64,000 nucleotides of DNA. Origin: Vitis vinifera. Lineage: Eukaryota; Streptophyta; Magnoliopsida; Vitales; Vitaceae. Both the position numbers and the translations under genes were made by a program. How positions within the stretch are numbered: the stretch's first letter is position 1; each line of letters begins with the position of its first letter. Below, in pieces: positions 24,032-34,883 of this stretch. A model generated the notes under the pieces. The model saw nothing but the letters and a program-made list of their open reading frames with translations. It was not told the DNA's origin and did no database searches. The stretch spans positions 3,806,001 to 3,870,000 of the forward strand of contig NC_081813.1 of assembly GCF_030704535.1 (NCBI RefSeq), given 5' to 3'.

Positions 24032-24947
24032 TTGATGATCAGTAGTTGTGCTTCACCTTTGCAGCTTTGCAGACAGATGAATCAAGTGGATTTATAATAC
24101 TATGCTCCTATCTCCATAGCATATCTCCTTCATGTTGAAGAATCTAAGGCATGAAACTTTCATAGAAATGCCCTACTAATACAATTTCAAATATTAAACC
24201 AATGAAACTAACATAAGCTTTCCTAAAACCAATACCATGTTTTCAATGTGTCCATATTTAGCCCACTGCTTTGGTGACGTTTTCAACATATGACTAGGAT
24301 ATGATGGGAGGAAGAATCGTGAGCAAAAATATGACTTGAAAATAGCCCACAGAATCGTAGACATGAAGACCCTAATGTTGGTTTGCCAAAGATATTGGTC
24401 TTAAGAGTATCTGAATTCAGCATTGTGATTGTGCCATGACATGCAAAGCCACAGTTATTTGCTTAGATGAGATCAGATGAGGATACGAACAAGATGGGCC
24501 CCTGGCATAATGAACCTAGGCTTGCCACGCATACCAGGCAAAGAAGATAGTTTCCTTCTTTTGAAATTATCTAGTAAATATTATTTTTTAGGCTACAAGA
24601 ATGGATAAAAAGAAAACTCGAATGGCAAAATGTCATGAGGAAGGCAGTTCAACTTATGCAAGTTGAATGAGACATTAGCTTATTATAAGGCAGTAACCTC
24701 CAAACATGTTATGAAACATATTTTTCAAATAAAAAAGGCATCCCTATCTATGATATACAAAGTCATAAAGTTGACCAATGGGCTAGTGCAAAATTGCTTT
24801 ACGATTCAACTTCTTTTATCATCAAACATTAACTGCATGCCACTGAAATGAAGCCCTTCAGCAAGTTGATTCTCCTCTCGTCGCTCGGGTTTTCCCACTA
24901 GAAATCCAAACCCAGAAGGCAGGAAAGAGCAGTTGGAAGGAAATTCA
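24032..24947. other. Intergenic, no gene seen
   Basis: This is ordinary AT-rich DNA between the upstream PLAC8-type exon and the 3' end of CCMH. I see no coding or structured element. Confidence 0.4.
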
Positions 24948-27900
24948 TTATTGGCCCCGCCATTTCCTCCACCAGGAGAAAGGAGTAGCTCCTTCCGGAG
25001 GAGGAGGTGTAACGAGATCTAGTATGGTTTCTCTCTCTTTTGGGGTCAATGGAACACCTCTGACAAGGTTCAAAGCCATGATGTGAACATCAGTCTTTTG
25101 CCTGTGCCTATTGTAAGCCCATATTCCTACAGCGACACCACCAAATATGATCTGTTCTCAAAAACCAATATTTCAAAATTAGGAAAAAAAAAATTAATGA
25201 ATATATATATATATATATATATGCATGTATATGGGCGCTTAAACTGACCGGTGATAGCCACAATGCTGCAGTTTGCATATCAAACTTTGGAGTATAAAGC
25301 ACCGACTCCCCAAAATCCTCCTGAAGCTTTTTATAGATCTCTTTGTCATTTTTACCAGACCGAACTTCATCACGAATTAACTGCAACATGGTGTGATCAT
25401 TATCAGTAAAGCAAGCTTGAAAATCTCACCTGCTCAATTGTTGATGGAAAGAACAAAGAAACCAAATGTAGCAATGTAGCTAGAGAATGACAGAATCAGA
25501 TAAATCTTGTCCATGGACATATAATAGTAAGCAAAGACATAAAAAAATACTACTCAATGAAGTTTCTAGCCCATAATAAATTAATTCTTACCACTTAGCG
25601 TAGATGTGAATTTTAAAACTCCTTTTAAGCAACCAAAGTAGCCAGACAGAAAAGCCTTATAGGCTGCAGTCGGCACAATCATATTTCTTTCAGCTTTGTT
25701 TATGGGCATATCTGGTGCAAACCCAGCTTCAGACAGGAAATGATCCAGAAAGCTAACAAGCCCCCTAGCTCCAAAATGGAAAGTCACAAACTTAATTTCT
25801 GTAACAAACTCACCAAAAATCAAAAACTCTTTCTTCCCAGTTGCAAGCTTCGTTTCAGAGACAAGTCACCTAATTATTTTTGGAAGCTTTCTCTTTCCAA
25901 CACAATCCATATCCTCGTTTGTCAATTAACCATTATATGCTGAGCAGGGTTAAGCAAGAGGCATTTCCTTCAGCACATTCTACCAACTGGTGTATCTAGT
26001 TTACTCAAAGGGGACAAAAATTATTGCTCAAGTTAAATTTTTAGCTACTACCTCCAGCAATTAAAATGGTCTCAGAATTAGCTCATGGATCCTCAAAAAA
26101 AAAAAAAAAAAGATCTTGCAAAGAGGGAGGCAGTTTTTCTGGTTCTCCAGAGTGCAACCCTCTCAGAATGGTTCTAGCAGATGGAAGAGCAGTGGATTTG
26201 GCTAGGCTTGATATTTTTGGTGCTGTGATGTCAGAGGATGGGAGAGATAAGGGGACGGGGGACTCATAGGGTGATATTTGTGAAGGGATGGTCCTGCAGG
26301 ATGATTGGACCAACAGTTCTTCAGCTGCTTTCAGCAAGTTTTTGGGAATGCCTACTGTGGGTTTCAACGAGGAGACTTGGCACTTCTGATTAAAATGAGA
26401 TGCAGAAGGGAGGTGAAACACCGAGAGTTTAGAAAAGGGAAGAAATTGGTGACCTTTTCAAAGTTTGATAGAGAGCTCAAAAGGTCAGAGACCTCCATAA
26501 ATTATGGAAGAGGAGCGTTGAGGAGAGTACGTAGAGACAAGGTTGAGTGGGAGCTTGTTTTGGTTTGCCAATGGTCCCAAAAATATTGTCTTGGAATGTT
26601 ATAGGGGTTAATGACAAGGAAAAAAAAAATTACTCAAGTCCATAATAAGGATGCAGAAAGAGAACATGGTCTGTGTGCAAGAAACCAATTCTGTCCATGA
26701 TGATGGAGATTGTTCAGAGTATAGGTGTGGGCAGGTTCTTAGAATGGGGTTATGCAAATGCTAGGAGTACGGCTGGAGGGGTTCTAGTGTTCCGGTACAA
26801 TAGAGTGGTAGAATTGTTAGGGCTGGAGGTGGATGAATTCTCTGTTTCTTGCAAATTTAAAAACATTGAAGATGATTTTGTCTGGGTTTTCCCAGGGGTT
26901 TAGGGTCCTTTTGCAGATAAGGAGAGGACAGGTCTATAGGAAGAGTTGGGTTTACATAGATGGAAGTACTTTGTCTTTGATTGATATTGTAGATTGGTTG
27001 GATTCTTGTTGAGGGAAGAAGTGGTTTTTGGTGTCCCCTTCCTTTTGTTTTGCTTACTTCACTCTTTGTATACTTCCTCTGTATCCTTGTGTGTTTTTTG
27101 CACTTTAATACATCATCTTACTTATCAAAAAAATAATAATAATAATTTCCTATACTAATTTTGCAGCACCTAAAAAGTATGCACAAGAAAATCCAAATTG
27201 TTGTTGGCTATGGTTTACTTTACTTGTAAATCAATTTATTGACCCCTGATAAAAGAATTAATACAAATCATTGGGATTGCCTAATAAATATCATATTAGC
27301 TTGATATTCCTGTTGATTCAGCATTTACTTGGCTCCAAAAAATGGTGAAAGCAGCAGAAATCAAATTAAAACTTATGCATTGTAAACACAAATGTTAACA
27401 TTACCACTGAATACACCAGGGCATAAAAGCTACTTGATTACAAGTTTGATATCAAAGAAGGCACTTAAATGTAAGCTTTTTTATGTTTAAGAAGTTCATT
27501 TCATTTTCAATATTTTTTTCTCCTTTGGTTCCAAATAATTGCTACAGACAGCACACTTTTTCGGATTGAAAGGAATGGCTTTGGTAAGCAAGCCCATCAG
27601 CACAAATTGCCTCCTCTAAATGCACCCTAAACGTAATAAACCCAACTGCAACTCAAAACTTTGCAGCATATGCCCATATGAATGTTCTATGACAGTCAAA
27701 CTTATGCAGTCTGTAACTTGATTTTCAAACTTTTCCATGATAAATAAATGAACCCTTAATACCCATCAGAAGTTTCGGGCTCCTTTACCTCACGAAATCA
27801 AACTCACTTAGACCCCAACTCCGAAGTCAAAAGTCTTTTAGACCCCAACTCCACAGCATTAGGCCCATAAAAAACCCATTAATCATTTGCACAAAAAAAG

Positions 27901-28056
27901 CAAAAGAAATACCTTTCTGAGGAGAATAGCAACATCGGCTTGCGAATCTTCAATGGACTGACTCCCGCACTCCGTGCACCGAACATTGTGACTGATGTTT
28001 CTGGCCCGCTCTTCCACCACCTGAGCTCTTTTCCGTGCATCCTCTTCACTCTCCAT
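24948..28056 (-). CDS. CCMH: Cytochrome c-type biogenesis protein CcmH (mitochondrial)
   Basis: Three exons on the minus strand: 28056-27913, 25380-25249 and 25151-24948, giving 159 aa, the length I know for the Arabidopsis protein. Exon 1 has the redox motif RCTEC (Cys-x-x-Cys) in NVRCTECGSQSIEDSQADVA, followed by LIRDEVRSGKNDKEIY and FDMQTAALWLSPV. Exon 3 has the membrane span IIFGGVAVGIWAY and a matrix-side tail NLVRGVPLTPKERE ending PFSWWRKWRGQ. CcmH reduces the apocytochrome c haem-binding cysteines with CcmF at the inner mitochondrial membrane. There is no classic transit peptide, as is usual for this protein. Intron 1 (25,381-27,912) contains a degraded LINE on the opposite strand and an unexplained open frame. 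Confidence 0.95.
25592..25823 (-). pseudogene. Unrecognised protein-like stretch inside CCMH intron 1
   Basis: The minus-strand frame reads sensibly from about 25,765 to 25,610 (FLDHFLSEAGFAPDMPINK, then ERNMIVPTAAYKAFLSGYFG), with an AG just upstream that could be an acceptor. It does not match CcmH and I do not recognise the family. It may be a captured exon fragment or chance. Confidence 0.3.
26090..27140 (+). mobile_element. Degraded L1-type LINE, internally deleted
   Basis: The plus strand at about 26,300-26,560 resembles the end of plant L1 ORF1 (FLGMPT..., KFDRELKRSE...NYG). At 26,578-26,900 it resembles the start of the ORF2 endonuclease: SWNV, VCVQET, RFLEWGYANARSTAGGVLVF, then SVSCKFKNIEDDFVWVFPGV. 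From about 26,940 it jumps to the 3' end (a tail ending ACATCATCTTACTTATC followed by A-rich (TAA)n). Nearly all of the reverse transcriptase is missing, and frames are broken by stops. It sits antisense in CCMH intron 1. The 5' limit and target duplication were not resolved. Confidence 0.75.
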
Positions 28057-28464
28057 TGCGAAAACACTCCACCTAATACATCAAATAAAATTAAGAAACA
28101 AAAGACCCTCTGTACAATTACAGTAACACATCCATCTCAGTGAGGCATTTCATCAAACAATTGCGCACCAAACAACAAAACAAAGTATCCACCAAAAATA
28201 TAGAACAACTCCAATCGAAACCTTAAAGTGAAATGAAAACAGTAAGGAAGACAAGGAGTTAATTGTATTGTACCAGATTTGGCGCCAAGTGAGTTAGGGT
28301 TCGTGGGGTGATCCAACGTCCCTCTCTCTCTCTCTCCCTCCCTCTGATCTTCAGCGGAGCAACAGAGGAGGTAATTTTGTCTTGTTCAAGAAAGGAAAGG
28401 ACAAAAGGGTTTATCTGAAAAACTAATTACTATAAATAGAATCCCGAACAAGAAACAGACAAGT
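28057..28464. promoter_or_regulatory. CCMH upstream region and tRNA-Trp upstream region
   Basis: The CCMH 5' side includes a CT-rich tract at about 28,319-28,346. A TATAAATA box lies at 28,431-28,438, about 34 bp before the tRNA, and a CAA lies just before the tRNA start (28,459-28,461). Both are usual upstream aids for plant tRNA transcription. Confidence 0.55.
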
Positions 28465-28536
28465 GGATCCGTGGCGCAATGGTAGCGCGTCTGACTCCAG
28501 ATCAGAAGGTTGCGTGTTCGATTCACGTCGGGTTCA
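28465..28536 (+). tRNA. tRNA-Trp(CCA): tRNA-Trp (anticodon CCA), nuclear
   Basis: This is a 72-nt cloverleaf without intron. The acceptor stem GGATCCG pairs with CGGGTTC and the discriminator is A. The D arm holds the A-box TGGCGCAATGG, the anticodon arm CTGACTCCAGATCAG has CCA at 28,497-28,499, and the T arm GCGTGTTCGATTCACGT holds the B-box. A T-run follows at 28,554. This is the standard plant nuclear tRNA-Trp sequence. Confidence 0.97.
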
Positions 28537-28869
28537 ATTCCCATTCCACTACATTTTTTGGTTTTTTATAAGTATTTTCAATAATTTTTATTAAAACTAT
28601 ATTTGATTTTATTATTCTTTTTTTAAACTTAGTACAACGAACAAAAATAAAATTTTACAAAATCTTCTTACAATTAATTAAAAATCATATAAGAACTACA
28701 TATATTTTTTGTTTTTCAATAAAGTCATCTGAGAACAAACCACTTGTAATGTTCATTGTTCTTCAAAATCAAAAACACATTTTTATCATCTTTCAAATTA
28801 TGAACAATTTGGAAGAAACAAAGGAAAATATTCTTTTATAAAAAAAAATATTACTATAAATATTGTATC

Positions 28870-29722
28870 CCACAATTATTAATTTTAATATAAATTTTTA
28901 TTTCACATATTTTTCTTCGTTGCAGAATTTCATGAGATTTGTGCACATATCCAAGTCAATACCCGACATTCAACTTTTGTAGTTAAGAATATTACAACTT
29001 ATTATTTCTTTAAAAATTACAAGAATACCCTTGTTAAAATTTTAAAAATATACAACAATTTTTTTTATTGCTTGTGATTCACACAATGATTAATTTTAAT
29101 ATAAATTCTTTATATATATTTTTCTATTATTTTGCTTGCATCACAGAATTTCATGAAATTTGTGCATACATCAAAGTCAATAACAAATATTCAACTTTAG
29201 TAGTTAAGAATATTACAACTCATTATTTCTTTGAAAATTATAACAGTACCCTTGTTACAATATAAAAAATATACAACAATTATTTTCATTGTCATTGTCA
29301 CTTATGTAAGTCATAGTTATGAGTGTGTTTAAAAATGTTTTTACTCAAAGTATTTTTAGAGTGTATTTGATAGCGATTTTGATAAATATTTTTAATATTT
29401 TTATTATTTCTTTAAAAATTACAACAATACCCTTGTTACAATTTTAAAAATATACAACAATTTTTTTTTATTGCTTATGATTCACACAATGATTAATTTT
29501 AATATAAATTTTTATTCCATATATTTTTCTATTATTTCGCTTGCATGGCAGAATTTCATGAAATTTGTGCATACAAGTCAATAACAGAAATTCAACTTTA
29601 GTAGTTAAGAATATTACAATTTATTCTATTCTTTAAAAATTACAAGAGTACCCTTGTTACAATATAAAAAATATACAACAATTTTTTTCATTGCGACTTG
29701 TGTAAGTTATCACTAAGAGTGC
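28870..29722. repeat. Higher-order tandem repeat, left part
   Basis: A block with GAATTTCATGAAATTTGTGC, then ATTCAACTTTAGTAGTTAAG, then ATTACAA...TACCCTTGTTAC recurs at about 28,925, 29,146 and 29,553 here, and again at 35,132. Spacing of the shared word TATTTCTTTAAAAATTA alternates between about 220 and about 180-200 bp, so two half-units form a roughly 400-420-bp unit. The array continues after the inserted element at 34,884. Confidence 0.7.
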
Positions 29723-32309
29723 TGTAGACCCCCATTTGGGTGTCATTTTCTACAACCATTTTTGCCAAGTGTCGCAGTCCCATAGGGCCACGTGTCGCCT
29801 TGTGGTTGGTGGTCATAGAAGCAGATGGTGGAATTGAGGAGCGAGTGAGAGTTTGACACGTGGCATGGAGATATTCTGGCCGTTAGGAGGAGCGTATATT
29901 TTCTGTTAGAGGGGATTTTTGCAGGGGGGGTCGGCTGGCCAGAGGTAGGGTGCTTTTCAGAAGCTGCTGCAGGGTAGTGGTGGTCGGGGGGGAGGCTGTC
30001 GTTGGAGAGATATTTTTAGAGGCTTGGCTGCTTTAAAAGAAGGGAAAATCCGAGATGAGAAAGGTGAGGAAAACAGGGGAAGGGAAAAACACTAGAGGAA
30101 AAACAGAGAGAGAGGTAAGGTGGCTTTTTGAGGAAGTTTCTGGAGAGAAAATAGAGGATTGTGAGTAGTAGCAGGGGCTCTTGGGGGAGAGAGTTAGAGA
30201 GAGAGAGAAGAGACGGAGGAGGAAAAGAAGAAAGAAGGAAAAATGAGCAACTGAGAAGAACAGAGGGGCATAGAGTTGCTGAGAGGACCGGAAAACTAGA
30301 GAGAGGTAGTGAGAGATTTCTGAGAATGTTCTGGGGTTTGGGAGAGGGCAGACGTTTGAAGTGGGGATCAGGGGTTGCTGTTGCAGAGAAAGAATAGAGC
30401 GTTCACAGAAGAAGCTAGGAACAGAGGAGAGAGGCTGTAGCTGGTTATAAACCAAGCAGCTTATGCTTGAAAGGAGTCGCGCAGGTTTAACATTCTCATA
30501 CTCTAAGTTCTCCATTTTTACTGTCTTGCTATGCATCTTGCTGATATCTGGATATTTGCTCTGATCATCTAATATGTTAAACTCGCTTTTCATTGTTACT
30601 TGCTGTGCCCCTGTTTTCTTCTGTACGTATTGTAGATGGTTACGCTACTTATTTGTGTGTTAAGATCCTCCCACCAGTTTCTTTTGAAAGCTTCTTAATC
30701 TTCATTAAAATGGAGTTTGGATTTCAAGGCATCATTCTCTCTCATGCATGCTCTGTCTTCTTTTTCTTCATTCTTTTTCCCCTGTTTCTGTTATCTTTCT
30801 TTTGGAGTGTTGGGCATCTTGTTTGAGTTTGGCTGTCTGAATTGGGGTGTTTTTGAGGGGTCTCAACATCAAAATCTTCGGGATACTGTCATGTTTCCTG
30901 TGGAACAAGCTGAAAGCCAACAAGCTCAAGGTATTGAGAAGGTGTTAACGGTCTTCAACAGGTGGTGAGTAAAAGGATTTGAGCCAGGGTGAGCAACTGT
31001 GGTTTCTATGTCATTTGTTCCCGCCGTTTGAAGGAGTTGAGGTGAAGCTGGTGCTGGGGAGCATGTTCTTCATGCCTTTTCTGTAGATCTTGTGTTTTCT
31101 GTGATCGATGAAGTGAAAATCGTCTTTAAGGGATATTTAGACTGTTTGTATTATGTCATTGCTCATAACTCCAGCCATGAGACAATAACTGGTTCAGAAA
31201 ATAAGACTGCATGAGTATGGACTCTCTTAATTGAGTTGTTGGGCATGGACATACAAGTTATGGATATGGATGATATGATGGAATGAAGCGGTTTGATATG
31301 ATTGAGAGGTTTGGTCTAGATGTCAAATGTTCACATACTTCTTGACATTTCAGACATTCATCACCTGCACTGTGATGACTTGAAGAATTCTGAGAGACAT
31401 GATGATGCATTCTTAGTGATTCCCAGCTTCACGTGTGTCAGGTGTTGTGGCTTCAAAGAACACTTGAATCATCAGGGTTTGTGTTTTCGCCATGAATTTT
31501 GAGAAGGAGGTTGAAGTCTCATCTTCGCCTGCCAAGCAGAAGCTTCATTTGAAGAAATTGGAAAGTTTGGCATTATCTTGGTCTGCAGTTTCAGAGGTAC
31601 AAATAGGGGGCTTGATGGAAAGTACTGATGAAAAATGGAGCAAATCATATTGCTCACAAGATGTGTGTCAAGTCCAACACAAGCCAACTCAGATTTATCA
31701 TGAATGTGATAAAAATTCACGTTACACTGGACCCATGCGTATCATCACCATACCCACCCCTGTCTACTGCACCCTTAATCATTTCTTCTAACACCCACAA
31801 ATCCATATCTCCATCACCCCATATAACTCATTTTCGGTTCATTTCATCTCCTTCCTAAGTACATGGAATCCCACATATAGCTACTTTCATCCCATTATCC
31901 TCTATCATCACCCTCACATACCCGTCCTCACCTTTCTCTCTCTACACCACACCCATTTTTTTTAATACCTCTAAATCCATCTTTTCCCACCTTTGTACGT
32001 CACATGACCATGCATGACCACATTCAAACCCGTTCCATGCTCACCATCACACCTGTCACCCTGCATCAGCTATCACACTTCCCGCATGACACACCCATTT
32101 CCTTTGCACCGCGTACAGACCATATCCACTATCCACAATTAGTCTCGCATTCACCAGTCTCTACGTCCATAGATTGAAGGATTTGGCTATTTGGTGGCTG
32201 ATTTTTAAGCGATTGTGCATTTGGATTGGGGTATATTCAGGACTTGGGAAAATGGGATGAAATAGAGAAACAGTTTAAACAGATGGAGAGGGCGGTATCT
32301 GATGCATCA

Positions 32310-32930
32310 TGGAGTGTTCTAATAACAAGGTTTGTCCTCATCGCCAAGGTCTCCGACGTCTTTGCTTTCTAAGCATCATATAAAAGTTCCTGTCAGTGGC
32401 AAGGCGCCAACAGCTGGAATCACTGTGAGGCATGTGCGTCATTCACACTCCAGGAAGTCTGTTAGGGTTAAGAAGGGTGGTGCTGGTGGTAAGGGAACAT
32501 GGGGAAAACTGCTTGGCACTGATGGTGAGTCACATATTGCTCGAAATGATCCTAACTATGATAGCGGCGAGGAACTGTATCAGCTTATTGGGTCCACGAT
32601 TTCATAAGAAAGCAGTGTTTTCCATCATAGAAGAAATATATCAACACTGGTGACGTGGAATTGGCTGCATCTGACCTCAGGGAACTTGGATCAAATGAAT
32701 ATCATCCCTGTTTCATTAAGAGACTTGTTTCCATGGCCATGAACAGACGTGATAAGGAGAAGGAAATGGCTTCAGTTGTGTTTTTAGCTCTATATGCTGA
32801 TGTCATCAGCTTTACCCAGATTGGCCAAGGATTTTTCATACTTCTCGAGTCTGCTGATGACCTTGCAGTGGATGTACTGGATGCAGTTGATGTTCTTACT
32901 TTGTTTATTGCTCGTGCCGAGCAAGGAACC
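32310..32930 (+). pseudogene. Captured fragment of an MA3-domain translation regulatory factor gene
   Basis: The plus strand encodes recognisable pieces of the plant MRF/ECIP1 (PDCD4-like) proteins: SKHHIKVPVSGKAPTAGI, VKKGGAGGKGTWGKLL, NDPNYDSGEELYQL. Further on come the start of the first MA3 domain, VELAASDLRELGSNEYHP, and FFILLESADDLAVDVLDAVD. After LFIARA the resemblance ends abruptly at about 32,927. The stretch reads across without obvious introns, as expected of a copy made from RNA. The frame is broken in several places and only the N-terminal part is present. It lies inside the 29,723-34,878 element. Confidence 0.85.
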
Positions 32931-33359
32931 TCTTTCTATATCTCTGAGGCGCTTACTCCCGGGCTTTCCCTTCGTATTTCCATTCATAGGCAGCCCGTCC
33001 CTTTGATCCATGATCTTACCAAGTTCTGAACACCTAAAGGCTGCAGAATATCCATTCCGTGTTGGTCAAGTTGCACTACAACAGTCCAATTTCCATCTGT
33101 GCCTATAGCGATACAAATCGCATCCCAGTTTTTGTGTAGCATGCGCTCTCCAGCATCAGTATCATCATCACTTGTAATCACGTCCCTGCCGCCGTGGAAA
33201 ATGCAAATGACCAGAGGATTTTAGTTGACACGCAGTTCTGGATGGTGGATGATCCTGATTCAGCTAGTCATTCACTGATTTCTGATGACAGATTTTGTTA
33301 ACACTCTCCACCAGTCGTGAGTGAAGGGATGCAGACTCTTCAAGTGCATAACGGTGGGT

Positions 33360-33540
33360 TTCAAAGGTTTCTACCTTGGTTGAAGATTGTGGCTTCGAAG
33401 ATGACCTACTCGCTTTGATGCCCATTGACGACATCACTAGAGCTTCCCGTTCCTTTGATAATGAGATTCAAATTCTCAAGGAAAAGTTGCAGTGAATGAA
33501 TCTGGTGTCTGAATCGTTCAGCGGTTAAATAAAACGTTGA
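33360..33540 (+). pseudogene. Captured N-terminal fragment of 26S proteasome ATPase RPT5
   Basis: The plus strand reads LVEDCGFEDDLLALM, then DDITRASRSFDNEIQILKEK and SESF. This matches the N-terminal coiled-coil start of RPT5 (regulatory subunit 6A: FEDDQLAxM, EDIxRASRLLDNEIRILKEE, LExESFKEK). Only some 50 residues are recognisable, and the frame is broken. It lies in the same element as the MRF fragment, about 430 bp after it. Confidence 0.75.
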
Positions 33541-34883
33541 CAAGTGACCTTCTACCTAGCTGCCATTGATGTTCTTGTTCAGAATTGCAAGGTACTCAAG
33601 TATGCCTCCACCTATTAATGCCCAAATAACATGAGAACAATGAAGAAACTGAGATTGTCCAAATCATTCATGATTCCTGAAAGATCATTGTGGCTAATAC
33701 ATGCCCTAATAGGGCCTGACACCGCGTGGGCCTAATCTGATTAACTGTCCAAGAAAGGCAATCCATCTGTTCATGACCTGGGTATTGTATCTCCTAAGAT
33801 GAATGGATGCTTGGTTCATAAGGTTCTTCATTTGCATGACCACCTGGGGGTACTTTTGATCGACTCCCACTCAACCTCCAGTTTCAGTACACTCATCACC
33901 TTGCAGTCTCCATCATTTGTGCTCCATTGGGTTTCAGAAGTGGCATGCAACCAATGTTCAATATGCCCCAAGCTTGAGACTTCCCCCTTGCATGGTTTGC
34001 ATGGCTACCCTTATGCCACGTGCCACCTCTCCATCCTCTTTTTATTTTTAAAAATAAATTTCCTAAATCCCATTTTGTAAAATAACTATTCAATTCTTGG
34101 TTTTCAAATAATCCCAACTCTCCCATTTCTCCATCCTTAGCATTTTTCTTAGGTCCTAAAAATCCTTCTTCTAATAAAATCTGCCGCCCACTTCTTTTCG
34201 GGCGAGCAATTTTCACATTTTAAAAAAAAAATGATTTAAAATAAGCAAGAATAAAATTCTGTAATTCCGAATAATGGAATTTATGGAATTAATTCATGCA
34301 AAAATGAATTGGGTCTTGGTGGGGGCCCTACATATGAGATTCCATGATTAATTGATTGATTTATTTGTCATGCATGATTGATTTACTCTATTCCTTGATA
34401 TGCGCTTAATTATATATGTTTATTGTTCACTAACCCTGTTTCATGATAGCGCATTCGTGATTGCCGCCCAGGTACGCATCTATTCATGTTTTGCTCATTC
34501 TTTATACATGTTTTGATATTCATATGTGCATGATTGATTTGAGTATTTATTGATTTCCTCATCATCGTCATGTTAGCTTCATTCTATTAGTAGAGACCCG
34601 ACCTTAGGGACTTAGAGGGGTGCTACGGTCTTTACCGTACCTTCCCGATAAGTAACCTGACCCCCGAACCCGATCCGGTTTTCGTAGATCACCTTTTCCA
34701 AAATAAGGAGTCACGCTTAGGGTTTTTCTTTCTTATTTTGTTTACCCTTTAAAAAATAAAACAAAAATAAGTGGCGACTCCAAGTCATTTTCAAATAATC
34801 AATAAAAATCATTTTTTCTAAATAAAATCGAGCTCGCCATCGAGTGGGAAACGCATTGAGCCAAAATGCGGGGTCCATAGTGC

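Larger units (their letters stand above)
29723..34878 (+). mobile_element. LTR-retroelement fossil (solo-LTR-like, about 5.16 kb) carrying host gene pieces
   Basis: The element begins TGTAGACCCC and ends GGGGTCCAT, short inverted ends of LTR type, and is flanked by a perfect 5-bp duplication AGTGC (29,718-29,722 and 34,879-34,883). It interrupts a tandem repeat whose sequence resumes directly after it. I see no second copy of either end inside, no primer-binding site next to an inner LTR edge, and no gag or pol. It could therefore be a single very long LTR (as in Ogre/Tat-type Gypsy elements) or a large non-autonomous derivative. The tail (34,590-34,878) has a small TACGGT/ACCGTA hairpin. Inside are pieces of host genes (separate entries). 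It is broken and non-coding as a virus-like element. Without a paired LTR it cannot be dated; the intact target duplication argues against great age. Confidence 0.65.

Noticed and set aside
30033-30593. 186-residue minus-strand frame, Ser/Leu/Phe-rich
   Set aside because: It lies in a G/A-rich stretch of the LTR-type element. Its composition follows from the purine-rich opposite strand and there is no family resemblance.
33799-34216. Frames of 93 and 106 residues near the 3' end of the element
   Set aside because: They are antisense to each other, resemble nothing known, and lie inside the fossil.
29723-34878. Pack-MULE or Helitron reading of the gene-piece element
   Set aside because: A 5-bp target duplication with TG-start ends fits an LTR element. 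Mutator-type elements make 9-11-bp duplications and long inverted ends, and Helitrons make none.
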